Shown: positions 34,763-46,862, counted from the stretch's first letter. The stretch is DNA of 64,000 nt from Cyathus striatus (GCA_025738555.1 JAOVFP010000001.1:62001-126000), one strand, 5' to 3'. Notes: generated from the sequence alone by a model not told the origin. Numbers and translations are program-made.

Positions 34763-35015
34763 ATTAAAATAATTGCACATAGAACTACACCTTTCAACAT
34801 CTTTAGCTTCTCTAGAGTTGAAAGCGTGATTCTAACACATTTCTACTGCTCTGGGAGAAAAAAAAAGGTGATACCCAAAATTGCAGAAAATTCGGCACTT
34901 GGGCTTGTGACAATGTGACATGTGCCAAATTTTGTCAAGTACAAACTTCAAAGGCCTTGTGATGTGTGACTGACAAATTGATCGTAATAGTACAGTACTG
35001 CTCTCCTTTCACATT

Positions 35016-35104
35016 TCGGATACAGGGAATTGAGTCAGGAGCTGCCGCAATCCTGGTTAGTAACCATTGAGAGGTGGCAATGTTAGCTGTTACACTATAT
35101 CTGA
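35016..35104 (-). pseudogene. tRNA-Glu relic 3
   Basis: 89 bp, paired with relic 2 at 13671 (they share the TAGTAACCATTGAGA version of the anticodon region). T-stem and acceptor are mismatched. It marks the start of the duplicated segment right next to the Ulp1-DDE element. Confidence 0.75.
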
Positions 35105-35239
35105 CAATATAAACATTATTGTCAATGGTCTACATGGACTGCTAAACAAATACAACATCAAAGCTCCTAACCTCCTTGAAATCATACAAATCCTGCATTG
35201 CTAGCAGTGATGATATAGCCGAACCGTAATAGTCTGCTA

Positions 35240-36346
35240 TGTTGCGTCACATGACGAGAGTAGTTAATTTATTAAATACTTAGAATATAAATCCCAAATA
35301 TAATAATTCAACTTAAATCCCAAGGTGTGAAGTCAGTAAGTTCGAGGGGCGCAATTGTCTTCAATTCCAAATTTAGATCAAGTTTTAAAAATAGAACAAG
35401 TTAAATGCAGGCTATTTTCGGTTCGCGTCAAAGTGTTCAAAGTCAAAGTATTCAGAGTTCAATTCAGTAAATTCGGTACATAGTTCTCGGTATCTAAACG
35501 TCTTGTAACTAATTCTGATTCTCGTCTGGTTCGTCTTTACACACCCTGTCTGTGGGAGGGAAGAATGCCTGGCAGTTCCTGCCGTTTCATTCCCTCCTCG
35601 CTCATCTATATACATTTACGGACATATCTAGTTACTACTTTGGTCTATACTAATTACTAATTTATTCCTAGATTTCTCCATTGTTCTAGCCCAGTCGTTA
35701 CTGCAGCCAATTGCATGCACGCGCGCATGCGTGTCTATGTCGCGACGGGCGCCCGTATGGGCGGCTCGTCGATCTATTTCCATTTTAGGCGATGCTTATA
35801 TCATCAAGTACGCGTGTGTCGCAACAACACGCCATCGCTGCGTCGCGTCCTCGCCCCGCTATCTTTCTCTTCTGGTGATCTGTGCATGGGCTGCGCGTGG
35901 TCTATCAGCTTCATTCCGTGCTTAGCTAGTGCACTGTCTGCATAGCTTTGCACAGGTTCTTGTGTTCTGGGCTGGTTCTAGGGTCTGGGCTTTGTCTGTG
36001 TTCTGTATTCAACTCTGCGCGCCGTCTTGGTTGTTCTGTAACTCTGGGGTCTCGTCATAGTGAATGGTGGGGGCATTATATGGTGCTTAGCAAGTGCAAA
36101 ATGACTTCGGTTTTTTGAATGAAAGTGGTAGGTATTTGTTTAAAGTGTTTTTAAACCATACTGAGGCGGAGTTTTTATGTTTTTTATAGGTTTATTTGTT
36201 TAAATCCCTTAGTAGATTATGGGAGGTGGCGCGGGAACTCAGCCCCTCCCCGCTGTGTCCTACTCACGCGCTCAGGTGGAAGTTCCATAAATTCGGAACG
36301 CGAAAAATGAAATTAAAGTACGTCATTATATTTTACTAGCGTATCA
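35240..36346. mobile_element. LTR-like insertion (candidate solo LTR), 4-bp target duplication
   Basis: Starts TGTTGCGTCACATGACG and ends AGCGTATCA, with the TG...CA tips of LTRs. GCTA is duplicated on both sides (35236-35239 and 36347-36350). The sister segment at about 13890 reads TCTGCTACAAGCTCG without it. 1107 bp, no integrase or RT, so a solo LTR is the simplest reading. The short frames inside (35715, 35731) are not supported. Confidence 0.8.
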
Positions 36347-36516
36347 GCTACAAGCTCGCTTAGAGGTGCACACGAGTTTCGTCACTCATTATTGCCATCG
36401 TAGTGATTTTTTATACAGTCTATTTTGGTAAATAGAAAGATATTAAACTCGTTGCGCCCGGATACTCTAATTGGTATATTATTGGAAAATAGACAAATTA
36501 ACGAACAATGTTAATA

Positions 36517-36735
36517 AACTATAGAATCACCACTCGCTACCTTGCAAGACGACCAAATTCAAGAGTTTATTATGTATGGTGCTGCTCCGAGTCATTCCAT
36601 CTCTTTCAATCCGACCCCCGAGCTCACCCGATTTTTCAAATTACATTTTAATCAGCTCCTTCGCTTATCCATCTCATTTTCAAACATGCCATGACTCCTA
36701 TGGACGTATTCGGTACGTAGGGAGCAAGATGAAAA
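36517..36735 (+). pseudogene. Internally deleted F-box relic with lost start
   Basis: GAATCACCACTCG...CAAGAGTTTATTAT matches exon 1 of the F-box copy at 41258, but its ATG reads ATA. Directly after the donor site the sequence jumps to CATTCCATCTCTTTCAATCC, the middle of the same gene. The F-box and coiled coil are gone. Confidence 0.78.
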
Positions 36736-39330
36736 AGACCAAAGTGCCTGTATAAACGTGTAAGTCTATATGTTAGAATGGAAGAACAGGTGGAACGAAA
36801 CCCAAGGTACGAAGGGAAACCCGAGAAAGAAAGCAGATAGCAAATGAAGGAGGCGAGAGGGGTATAAGAAGCCATATAAATGAAAGGAAGGTGAAAAGGA
36901 AGGACGAAAATCAGATATGAAAACTCGAAAGAGGAAGAAAAATAGGAATCGACACATACAACACATAAACCCCTCAACTTCCATCACACAGATTCTTCCT
37001 ACATCCCATTCATACCCGCAGCATCTCAATCTCATCGTCACGAACACGATCGCCCAGTCCACCGACCCAGGTTTAGACTGTAAATTCAGGGTGATTATAC
37101 TGGTGGTGGTGATGCCAAGAAATACGACGGTAGTGGGGGACGATAGCATGATGCATCGTCATTCCTTTATAAAGATTACTAGCGCAACGTCCAGTGATAC
37201 CATATCCTCACTCACATACTAACTGCATACACTCACCACTATCGGAACACGAACCCACCGATTACAAGCCATATATCGTCCTATGCATGTAGGGGGAGGA
37301 GAGACTGGGCATTTGAAGGTAGGGTCCTAGGTGTTCGAAGGTGAAAGTGGGTGCATGCGATAGAGTTGGGGTAAACTTTGTAGGCGCTGTTGGTTCCTAC
37401 TCAGGAGATGGTGGTGACGACGATAGTAGAGGTAGAGGAGGGGGAGGAGGAGGAGGAAAACAGTGAAAAATCGTGGTAGGATCCGGTACCACAGTATCCT
37501 CTTCCACGATGCCTCCCTGCGCCAGTACCTCCAACGAACGAGCTCCCTCAGCCATGGGCCAGCTCCACCACCGGAAACGCAGAGGCACATACCACCTCAT
37601 CCTGACGAGTTGACTGCGGAGAATGACACTAATCACCATGTTCTTGATTGGCAGTGGCACTTGGAGGGACGAGGGATGGAAGGTGGTTCATGCTGAACGT
37701 TGAAACGTTGAGGTGTTGTTGGAGACGTTGACGATGAGAACCAGCTGGGGGAGATGAAGCTAGTGGTGGTGAGGAAGACCGGCCGAGACCCCCCAGTGGA
37801 CGAACTGTCGACCTGGGACTTGGAAGTCGACGACTCAAACTAGACCGGTAGCCGGTCGGTATCGTGAGACTACGTTCACGTGATATGAACGATTGTATCG
37901 TGTCGATATACCGACCGGTCCAACTCGTCAAATTTAGGCGGGGTAAAAGTTATCGGCGTTAAGGCTTCAAAAGTTGCCTTATTGGGATTTTCGAGTCCTC
38001 GCGCCTATGGCTCGTCCCTCGCATCGTCTCGTCTCTTCACTGTATTCCCTTCGTTCATGTACTCTTTATCCGCCATTTCATACACTATTATACTTATTAC
38101 ATGTATATATCAAGTTACTTCCATGTATGAGACCCAACATACATCACATTTCAATTCTAAAATCTATAGAGTGCTTCAGGAATACCGCAAGCCAAAGTGC
38201 TGCAAGACTCTAATGTTCTGATGAACAAAAGCAGACATGTATAACTATAGACTACACAGGTGATAAAAGACAAGCTGAACATATACTAACAAGTTTGCCA
38301 GGAGTCTTTCCCCCACCTGCCAACAAAATAGCAGGCTGCAGTCTGCAGATTCTAAGTCCATCATCCTCCCATATCTCTCCCAGCACAGCCCGTAATTTCG
38401 TAGTATGAGCTCAAAAATAATCTAAGGTTAAAGAACATGAAAAAATCGTCCTGGTACTTGCTATTGTTTGGAAGCTTTCGTTGTCTTAGCTCTACGAGGT
38501 GATTAAGAATGTTGTGTTTGTTGATTGTAATTCAGGGGCGCTGGGTGGTGCATTTTGTGCTGACTTGCGTAGGGTAGGTATGGTCCAGTTCCTGGGCGTG
38601 AGGGGCGGCAGGGGAGGGAGCAATGACAGGACAGAGGGGTGGGTGGGGGAACGGAACAGGAACGGGACCCAGGAACGTCAACGCGGCAATGAGATGGGAA
38701 AATATGGCAGATACCGAAAACCCTAAAAAGGCGATTTCTTGAAGCCTTAACGCCGATAACTTTTACCCCGCCTAAATTTGACGAGTTGGACCGGTCGGTA
38801 TATCGACACGATACAATCGTTCATATCACGTGCTTGTCACGTAACCGACCGGTCACCGGTCTAGACTCAAACATCGCATAGTCCATGGGTATATCAACAT
38901 GTCACGTGCATGTTACTTAATCTGCACTTGAGCGCGGCCCTTCCGTCCTCTCTTTGCTTATAACTGCATCCTTACATATGCCTTAACACGACGCTCGCAG
39001 CCAGCTGAGCTACTGTTATTCATATGATCACGCCGTCTTTTGTTCATCATCCATCATCCATCATCCACCTGAACGGTCGCCTCAATCCTTAGCTAGAGTT
39101 CTCGCATTTTATTCTGCATTTCGCTTTTATTCCTTTCCCCCCGAGCTCTTTTTGTTTTATTTCATCTGATATTTGTGACCAGTTTAATCCTGCCTGACAG
39201 TGCAGTAAATTCCCATCTGTATACGCAGAACCTAAGCATATCACTCGACAGTGTAGTAATTTACCACTAGTCACTATAAGTTTAGTACATTATTTGTTTT
39301 ATGGCTATTATATCGATCTCGGCGTGAACA
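36736..39330. repeat. Dispersed repeat R1, long copy 3
   Basis: Sister of 14313-16464, with the same order of blocks and the same end (GACAGTGCAGTAAATTC ... TTATGGCTATTA). It is interrupted by the inverted-repeat element at 37877-38832. Frames in it are not conserved with the sister copy. Confidence 0.7.
37877..38832. mobile_element. Foldback/MITE-like element with 94-bp identical arms
   Basis: 37877-37970 and 38739-38832 are inverted copies, 94 bp, and I see no mismatch. Weaker pairing (CTAGACCGGT.CCGGTCGGT) continues outside for another about 35 bp. The loop of 768 bp has no recognised gene. The sister copy at about 16035 has only CCGACCGACTTCCGGTCTAGAC here. Confidence 0.82.
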
Positions 39331-39481
39331 TAGTAGACCGTCGATGAAGCTGTATTTCCTGAAAAGTGCAGCTCAGCACGGGACAAAGAACGGCAGGAAA
39401 ATGAAAAAAACGTACCAGACCGTGATAAAAGACAGGTTCAAAAATTCGTGGCGTAATCAGCGCAACATTGACAATGTGGAG

Positions 39482-40087
39482 CTAAGTGCAGTTCAGCACT
39501 GAGAAAAAGCAGTAGGAAAAATAAAATAAACCTGGAACAAGGTGATACGATGCCGATACCGTTTCAGCTACAACTTCGTGAAGCTTTCCGCAACCATCTT
39601 CCTCCATAACGTCCAAGAAATTATCGGAGGAGACATTATCAGGTGTGATCTTCCCCGTCGTCTGATCATACTCGTAAAAACAAAGCCGCATCCCGGCTGC
39701 ACATACAGCATGAACCTCCGGAACTGCAAATTCTTCGTGGTGCTTATGAAATATCTTCCGCATTCGCGTATCAGCTTGTTTAAGCCTAGTTTGATTATTA
39801 ATATCTTCTGCGTTCATAAAATCCAGTATGAAAATGATGTTTCGTGTGTTCAAAAGCTTAGGATGCCAAATAATTATCGAGGGGTTTGGCCAAGAAGATT
39901 TACCCTTCCCATCACGGTCCAGGTAGAGCTGATTACGTATCAAGTACCCCGACGGAAACGCTTCGAAAAAGATATAGAAGTATATGTTTGCGAAATCTTC
40001 GCGAGTTTTCCTGTCGAATGATCCCGATTGCAACATCCAAATGAGGTGGGCGCTCCAAGACTTTTGCATGGTGGTCAACGTCAACAT
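39482..40087 (-). CDS. Hypothetical protein (201 aa)
   Basis: Single uninterrupted frame. Notable parts are RKTREDFANIYFYIFFEAF, NTRNIIFILDFMNAEDI and VHAVCAAGMRLCFYEYDQTTGKI. The last resembles a conserved strand-rich tail of uncharacterised basidiomycete proteins I recall only loosely, so no function is claimed. There is no signal peptide. Codon use looks like the real genes nearby. Its N-terminus may be incomplete. Confidence 0.45.
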   Translation of the reverse strand: MLTLTTMQKSWSAHLIWMLQSGSFDRKTREDFANIYFYIFFEAFPSGYLIRNQLYLDRDGKGKSSWPNPSIIIWHPKLLNTRNIIFILDFMNAEDINNQTRLKQADTRMRKIFHKHHEEFAVPEVHAVCAAGMRLCFYEYDQTTGKITPDNVSSDNFLDVMEEDGCGKLHEVVAETVSASYHLVPGLFYFSYCFFSVLNCT

Positions 40088-40305
40088 TTAAACTGGATAA
40101 ATTCTACTTATATAGGCATTGTGATATATGCAATCCGGCCGGCTCTGCCGAATACTTGTTATATTATGAATTGCAAGTGAATTGCGTAGCTATGTAGTCA
40201 GAACCCAATTCAATTCAATTCGGTTCACTTTCCACCCTCCGCTGAAGAGGAAGATACCGGGTTGGGGGTATCGTTTCGACAAAGAATGCAAGTTGGGAAG
40301 ATACT

Positions 40306-40327
40306 CAAGCCATACTTTAGGGACCAT
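40306..40327 (-). pseudogene. Relic of SDR exon 1
   Basis: The minus strand reads ATGGTCCCTAAAGTATGG, matching exon 1 of the dehydrogenase at 52402-52423 (same 22-nt length). Its upstream flank (GTCGAAGAAAAGCTGA, then a C run) also matches the upstream flank there. The rest of the gene is missing. Confidence 0.65.
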
Positions 40328-40458
40328 ATTTATTGAATTGTTCCGGTTCGAGGTATAGAAGCGTGTCGAAGAAAAGCTGACTTTGTAGAGAACATCACTT
40401 TCATTATCCCCCCACAATCCCTACCACTATGCATTGTATATACGTAGACGAAATAACG

Positions 40459-40493
40459 AATTCCCGGTTTAGACCCCGGCGCTGGTGGGAATT
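40459..40493. other. Conserved hairpin, copy 2
   Basis: Same hairpin as at 13013, one mismatch in the stem (CCCG/TGGG). It sits about 215 bp before the intact tRNA-Glu. Confidence 0.6.
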
Positions 40494-40708
40494 ACAGTGA
40501 CTTTAATATCTTATCAATTATCATGGAGTATGTGGCAGATTGCACTCGTTAGTAAGTGCTATACTCACTAATAACATAATATACAGTAGACTTCAGATTC
40601 CTGAGCGACAGAACAGTTGACTATTGGATGCGCAACTAGTTTGATTACGCTAACAGGAAACCATGGAGTAAAATTTCAAGGTTAAACAGACTATTTTACT
40701 TCAACATT

Positions 40709-40797
40709 TCGGATACGGGGAATCGAACCCCGAGCTGCCGCGATCCTAGTTCAGAACCGTTGAGAGGCGGCAATGTTAGCCGTTACACCATATCCGA
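40709..40797 (-). tRNA. tRNA-Glu (CTC) with 18-nt intron
   Basis: Full cloverleaf on the minus strand: acceptor TCGGATA/TATCCGA, D-arm GTGTAACGGCTAACAT, anticodon stem GCCGC/GCGGC, anticodon CTC followed by A, an 18-nt intron (ACGG...GGAT) at the standard 37/38 position, and T-arm CGGGG-TTCGATT-CCCCG. All stems pair. The A and B boxes are intact. This is the only perfect copy among the five seen. Confidence 0.92.
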
Positions 40798-41257
40798 GTG
40801 CAAAATATGACTATGATGCACCTTACGTATTGTTTATGGTTGACTCGAAGACCGCAGGTCCGAATTGTATCGTCGTACTTATTCTGCTTCAAAACTTAGT
40901 ATCAGTTAAAGATACCATAAGCTTGTAGGCACTGGAAACGATTACAAAACCAGACATTACTTCTAGTTACCCGCAGTATAACATCGAAGCTCCTAATTAA
41001 CCTCCTTCAAATCCTATAAATCTTACATTGCTTGTGGCGATAGAGTCGAAACGTAATAAGCTCGTTTAGAGGTGGGTATGAGTTTCGTCACCGTTTGCAA
41101 GCTCATCGATTCATTTACTTAAGTAAGCTTCCCAGTTCCGTAAGATGCAAAGTTGATGATGTACAAATATTTGCACTTGTGTACGTAAGGAGAGCTGTGC
41201 GGCGATTGATTATCTATTCTCTATTGCTCCCTCACCTCAAGGCCTCTTTACTCATCG

Positions 41258-42952
41258 ATGGAATCACCACTCGATACTCTTCAAGGCGCTCAAATACAAG
41301 AGTTCATTATGTATGTTTCTGAATTTTAGATTCGACACTTCCGACTCACTGCCCGTACTTCGAAAGAGCTCCAAGAGAAACATGTGTATCTTGTCACAGC
41401 TTCAGTGGTCCCCAATTTATTCTATCAAGCCTTCAAGGACCATCAGATTTGCATCGAAGCAATATCATCCCAGAAGGATCTGAGCGCGTATTAACGGAGT
41501 CAAATATCTCCTACGCAGAGTTCGAGGGAATACAACTGGATAAAGAGATCGGCCGTCTTCAACAAATAGTCGAAGCACTACAGCTACGCCGAGAGGCACT
41601 ACGCAAGTTTGAAATACAGGAATGGTCTCTGTTCTCGCCTATTCGGAAATTGCCCACAGAATTATTGCACAGGATATTCCTTGAGGCACAACCTCGTACA
41701 CACTGGATTGATTGCGGTCATCCCCATACCTTTGTTCAGGAGATCACCGAGGTATCTTCCTACTGGAGATCCGTTGCTCACTCATGTGCTCCTCTATGGG
41801 CCACCAGATTCCGTCATTTATCGCGGGAGCACGAACATTTAGTCGGAGGATTTGTTGAGAAGTGCATCTTGCTTTCCAAAGACATGCCATTGGGTGTTTA
41901 TTTAGCAAACCGATATTTGACGAGTGCTGGTGATCTGGGAGACATCTGTATAGAAGCAATCGCAGCAAACGCTTATAGATGGGAATACTTCGTGGTTTGT
42001 AATGGGGACTATCTGGACCATCGTACAACTTGATACAACTCATTCCTTCTCTTTTAATCCAACCCCCGAGCTCAAACATATCAGGCTTCAGCATATTGAA
42101 GATCCAAATGTTCGAATTGTACTTCAATCCGCTCCTTCTCTAACCCATGTCGATATCAAGCATGTCGTCAATCCTCTGGACATATTCAGTGACTTCCCCT
42201 GGTCACAGATCACAGACTGCACTTTGGATGGTAATACGTTTCGTCCAAATGAATTTTATGATATACTTCAAAGTATGACAAATATCCGGCATTTGAGCAT
42301 AGGCGGACCGACAGGTACAGCACAACCTATCATGCTTCCGCATTTGGAAAAACTAGAAATCGCGAGGTGCCAGAGATATGCCCTGGACATTCTTACAACA
42401 CCATCTCTTAGAACGTTATACCTGAACAAGCCACATATATCCACGTGTGTGGTGGGGTTTCTTCAGCGATCTAAATGCTCATTGGAAGAATTGAAACTCA
42501 TGAAGATGCAAGTATCCGGTATTTGGCACATCTTAGAACTCAGGACCGTTACGAAATTGCATTGGGATCCTGGAAATTACATCTCCGAAGGTCTCCAATC
42601 GCTAACGAGTCCTTATAAAGATGAAGGATGGACTCTTTTCCCCATGCTTGAGACATTGGTTATCGAATCCAGTATTAATATTGGAGAAATAGGCTAAGAA
42701 TTGGTCACCATGCTGAAATCACGACTTCGACCTAAACTGCCACGCATATCGGGAGAGATGGAGTCCGGAACATTTGGGGATTTCGCTGAAGACGTGACTT
42801 CTCTCAAACTTGTGAACATTACTATTGATGATAGTTATCTTGATGAAGTTGAGGTTGCTATTTTAAGAGAATTTCTCCAGTCAGATGAGGTAAAGTTGTC
42901 TGGAGTTAAAATAAGTATTGTAGGTAAGAAATTCTTATACTGTACCGTGTAA
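41258..42952 (+). pseudogene. F-box pseudogene (fourth CxxC-type copy)
   Basis: Exon 1 41258-41310 (MESPLDTLQGAQIQEFI), intron 41311-41366, then APRETCVSCHS, a coiled coil, the F-box core IRKLPTELLHRIFLEA and LRR-like repeats. Compared with the intact copy at 48310, about 40 residues are missing near 42010 (after VVCNG) and the frame changes there. A TAA at 42695-42697 replaces a probable CAA before ELVTMLKSRL. The C-terminal pattern REFLQSDEVKLSG follows in frame. Splice sites are fine, so decay is recent. It lies 460 bp downstream of the intact tRNA-Glu. Confidence 0.8.
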
Positions 42953-43169
42953 TGTCGTTTTATACTCTTACAGAAAGCATCTTCATATCTATACAATGTG
43001 CTCGTGAATGTCGTAAAATTGTGGCTCCATTTTTGCTTATTTCGCCTATACATAGCTGATGTACGAAACATTAAAGTTCTTGAAACTTGTCACTTCCACG
43101 AGTGTAAACCAGGAAAGCAGTTTAAAAAGGCTCATGTACCTAAAAGGACGGGACTAACTGTAGATCAGC

Positions 43170-45960
43170 GTCAGCGTGATGAATAACAAATGAAAGAAAC
43201 AAGGATTTACAGAGAACATACAAGAAAAAGCAAGGAATTTACGAGAAGGGGGGATGGAGCAACGAAGTGGGTGAGAAGGGTATAAGAGGTCGTATAAGTG
43301 AACAAAAGGAAAAGGGAACCTGAAACCCCCAGAAACTCCATCGCTTGAATCTTCCTGGCTATATCCCAATCTCATCTTCACCAACGAGATCGTCGAAATT
43401 ACCTGGCGACACAGGTTTGGAGCGTAGAAATGAGACCTCGTATCTGAGTCAAAGGGTTCTTAAGCGTTACTGGATCGATGCTGTGTCGGTGGCGTCGACG
43501 GTCGATAGGGGTGGAAAAGATAACAATAGTGCCGAGAAAGGCGGCGGGGACGATGGGTGAAGCTGAAGGAAGGCACTGTGACTATGCTGCGTCGATTGCA
43601 ATCGAGAAGGCATATTTTTCTCTGCATAGTGGTACACGCTCTCAAAGGAGCATCGGCCATCCCGAACAGCATACATCAGCTACAATTCAAACACGAATCA
43701 CCAGCATTACGTTGACTACTTGTTACGCCACTGGAGCTGGTTAATCCTAGCTACCTCCATGTCGTCTTGTGCATCCAGCGGGACGAGAGAGCGGGTGCTC
43801 CGAGACAAGGTCCACCAAGATTTCGAGGGTGATTGAAGCACATGTATACGTCAGAGTCCTTTGTAGGCATTACTGAATCCAACCGAGGCGTTGATAGTGG
43901 CGACGAAGGTGGGGGTGGCTATGTGGTGGTAGTGATAGTGGTAGTTACTATGGTAGTGGTGGCGAGAAAAGCGAGGAGGAGGATGAAGAGTGAGACTTGA
44001 GTATCATCTTCCACGCGATGCGTCCGGGACATCGGTCTGCACAATCGACAAGTCGACAAGCCAATACCGAGGCCACCTACAACAAACAGACTCCCTCAGC
44101 CATGCGCCCTGCGAACTCTGCTCCATCACTGAGAACGCAATGAGGCACAAATCACCACCCCATCCTGACTTGTCGACCCCGAGAATGACTCCAACACCGT
44201 ATTACGAAGCTTTGCATACTTTTGGGCGGTGGCACTTGGAGGGACGAGGAAGCAGAGCTATCAGACGCTCGATCCTTCTAAGACGTTGTTGGTTCATGTT
44301 GAACGTTAAGGTGTTGTCAATGGTGAGGAGGGCGAGAAGAGCCCGGCGGAGATGAAGATGGTAGTGGTGTGGATTCTGGAGGGTGGTGGTGATGATGAGG
44401 AGGTGAATTACGCATAGCTTTTATTAAGGTTAGCATAAACCCCAACTTTCGAATCTCCGGTGATACGATAGATAGCTGCTCTCCCGCATCAGGTGTCTGG
44501 GATATCATGTCTGCGTTATCAGGTTCGACACTTTGTGATGCGCCTGTGGCTGCAATCTGCATTAGCACTGGTTGTATCGATGATACTAGTGAATTTCCTG
44601 TTCACCTGGTATCGTTGTGCATGAAGATTGCCTTATCCAAACGAGATCTCCTCCCAAATATCACTGAGTACCCACTTCTGATCGACCAGCCGTACTCCAC
44701 CAGCTTCGACTTCAAATATCACATATCGCCCAATGTCTAACCACGACCCATAAGCTTTAAGCCAAACGCTGTTAGTAACTTTGTATGCGTCCCCAAGGGC
44801 TGGTAATGCGTAACGGACATCTCTGTAGCATCTATGGTTGAGGTCTGAACACGTTAGCGGTCTCGATGATAGGAGTAAAGTTGCTATTCACCTTGTAACA
44901 TTGTATGTCAAAGCTGCCTCACGCAACCGAGACCTCCCGGCCCTCCACACGCACGCCAACCTTCGATGAACCACCTTCGACTACTCGGCGCCAGTGCTTT
45001 CGACCACTTCAAAAATCATAAGCACCAGGAGTACTTAAGAGAAACATTGGCGATGATCTTGGTGAATGCCTCCAATTTCAATGGCATAAGCAAATCGGCG
45101 GCCAATACCTAACCACGAACATAGGGCCAGCTTTGTGCCGAATACGGTCGTATTGAGCCCCTAAGGGCTCCTGGGATTGAAGCTTCGATGGGGATTATGA
45201 AGTGGGGCCCGAAGGGAGACGCAGGATAGCCACACTTTATTAGGGTTTGGGCCCTGGGGGGTTCGGATCCTACTGAGGTTTGGCTGGGCGATTTTGGGGT
45301 GATTTTGAGGATGTAGAGGAAAGTGGTGTAGAGGAAGGCAGTGAAGAGGACCATGAATGGTACTCTGCTTCAGTTCGAAGGTCGTAGACGGAAGGATCGA
45401 GTTGGCAGTATCGAGCGTTCAATGATGTGGGTACCAGGCTGGTGCACCATTCGACTCATTCACCGGGTGTCGTTGTACGTGTCAAGGTTGCCTCCAGTAA
45501 CAGAGCTCCCAGTCATAACTTCAAACGAACCCCTGCTCAACCCCTGCTTTCCAATTTCTATCGACCACCAGAAATCCCACACCCTCCATCGAGAACACCC
45601 CTCCAACACAGAAAACGGACAGCTGGATTGGATATGGAGAGGAATAAAAATTGAAAGTATTCGACTTCTCGTCTTCACGCGTTTGAAAAGTTGAAGTACC
45701 GGGAGCCCACTCGAGCCTCGAACTGTCCCATCCCCTCATAAACCTTCTGGGTCTGAAATGGCGCTGTAAGTTTCTGTATATCATTTCATGTTATTATTAA
45801 GTACGACAAAGGGGCTGAAAGGGAGAAAAATACCTCAAATAGAAGCAAAATTCATCGAAATTTGGGAATGGAACAAGTTGGGAATAAGTCTGGAACCCGG
45901 AAGACCAACGAGTATCGGATGATTGGTCCGTGCGCATATCAACACGTCACGCGCACGTGC
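43170..45960. repeat. Dispersed repeat R1, copy 4
   Basis: Contains the R1 blocks in order: GAGGGTATAAGA..., CAATCTCATCTTCACCAACGAGATCGTCGA, GGTGGTGG-rich part, GACTTGTCGACCCCGAGAATGAC, GGCACTTGGAGGGACGAGG, and near the end CGTGCGCATATCAACACGTCAC. It is more similar to copy 5 (59851-61650) than to copies 2 and 3. No supported gene. Confidence 0.6.
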
Positions 45961-46855
45961 ACGTTGCATTTTCAAGAAGTTACAGTCTATGACATCATTG
46001 AGGCAAGTTCCCTACTTCGTCGTACTCCCCGCGTCCTACTAGTATGTTCACAGAAAAAAGACATGCATAGATACAAAATAGGTGTGACGTAGGATAATAA
46101 CAGCATCAGCTCCCGGGGGAAATACTAGGGAATCACACCGCATAAATTGCTGATTCTCACCATTTTCATTTTGAATTTGATTCAACGTCACTCTTTGGAA
46201 AATAGTTTCACTGCCTTCGTCGAATAAAAAAACAGGCTTTCCCTCCGCATGGTCTAATATATTTTTGTAATGAGTGACTTACAAAAATCTCAGCATCCAG
46301 GCATGAACAATCATATTCCACATGCGGGTGCTAGTATGTCTTCGAAAAGTCTATTGACGTAGTGATCATGCGGATGATGTACGGCACCCACCGCATTAAA
46401 GGCGTTCATATTTTCTTCGAATACGTAGGTCCAACTTCAGGCTATTCATAGATCGACATACAAGAATCACCATTGTTTCGTTCAAGATGACTTCAGTACC
46501 CTGGTAACTCTGTTGGAATATAAGAAATATCCACTGGTCAAACGATATGAAGGTATAAAAACGGACAGGCTTTCGATTTCTGAGTTCGAACGGTTTCAGC
46601 TATCATTTACGCGACGTTGTTGAACATGAATGATGTCGACGGAGGTTCTTTCTCCCTTGGAGCCCATTGCTTGGCTTTCCAGTCATAGCAATACATTTCA
46701 GTATGCTGGATACTCCACTTCGACGTCGCACATATCAACACAAACAGAGTACCGAATTTACATGTACAAACATAACTCTTTGCCTACTGACTCAATATGG
46801 ACGAAGATACTGTATACCACTACCAAAAGAAGTCTTATTACATTCACGAAAGCCC
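45961..46855. other. No recognised gene
   Basis: AT-rich, with short frames only. It includes the upstream region of the hydrophobin gene. Confidence 0.5.
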
Positions 46856-46862
46856 TATAAAG
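46856..46862 (+). promoter_or_regulatory. TATA box of the hydrophobin gene
   Basis: TATAAAG lies about 80 bp before the ATG, followed by a C/A-rich leader usual for strongly expressed fungal genes. Confidence 0.55.

Larger units (their letters stand above)
30392..34995 (+). mobile_element. 4.6 kb TA-flanked element: Ulp1-like protease plus pogo-type transposase
   Basis: Ends CTGTACTATTGCAATAAATT (left) and CTGTACTATTACGATCAATT (right, inverse) are flanked by TA (30390-30391 and 34996-34997). The paralogue near 13651 reads AATTACTGCTCTCC uninterrupted, which predicts exactly these borders. AATTCGGCACCTT is repeated as a subterminal motif near 30408 and 30490. The whole interior is one transcription unit on the plus strand. 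Confidence 0.82.

Noticed and set aside
39049..39070. ATCC/ATC tandem repeats as a minisatellite or CRISPR-like array
   Set aside because: Only three short units without spacers; simple-sequence slippage explains it, and no CRISPR-like structure exists in the window.
41609..42127. Alternative frames over the F-box pseudogene
   Set aside because: They do not match the family, whereas the interrupted main frame does.
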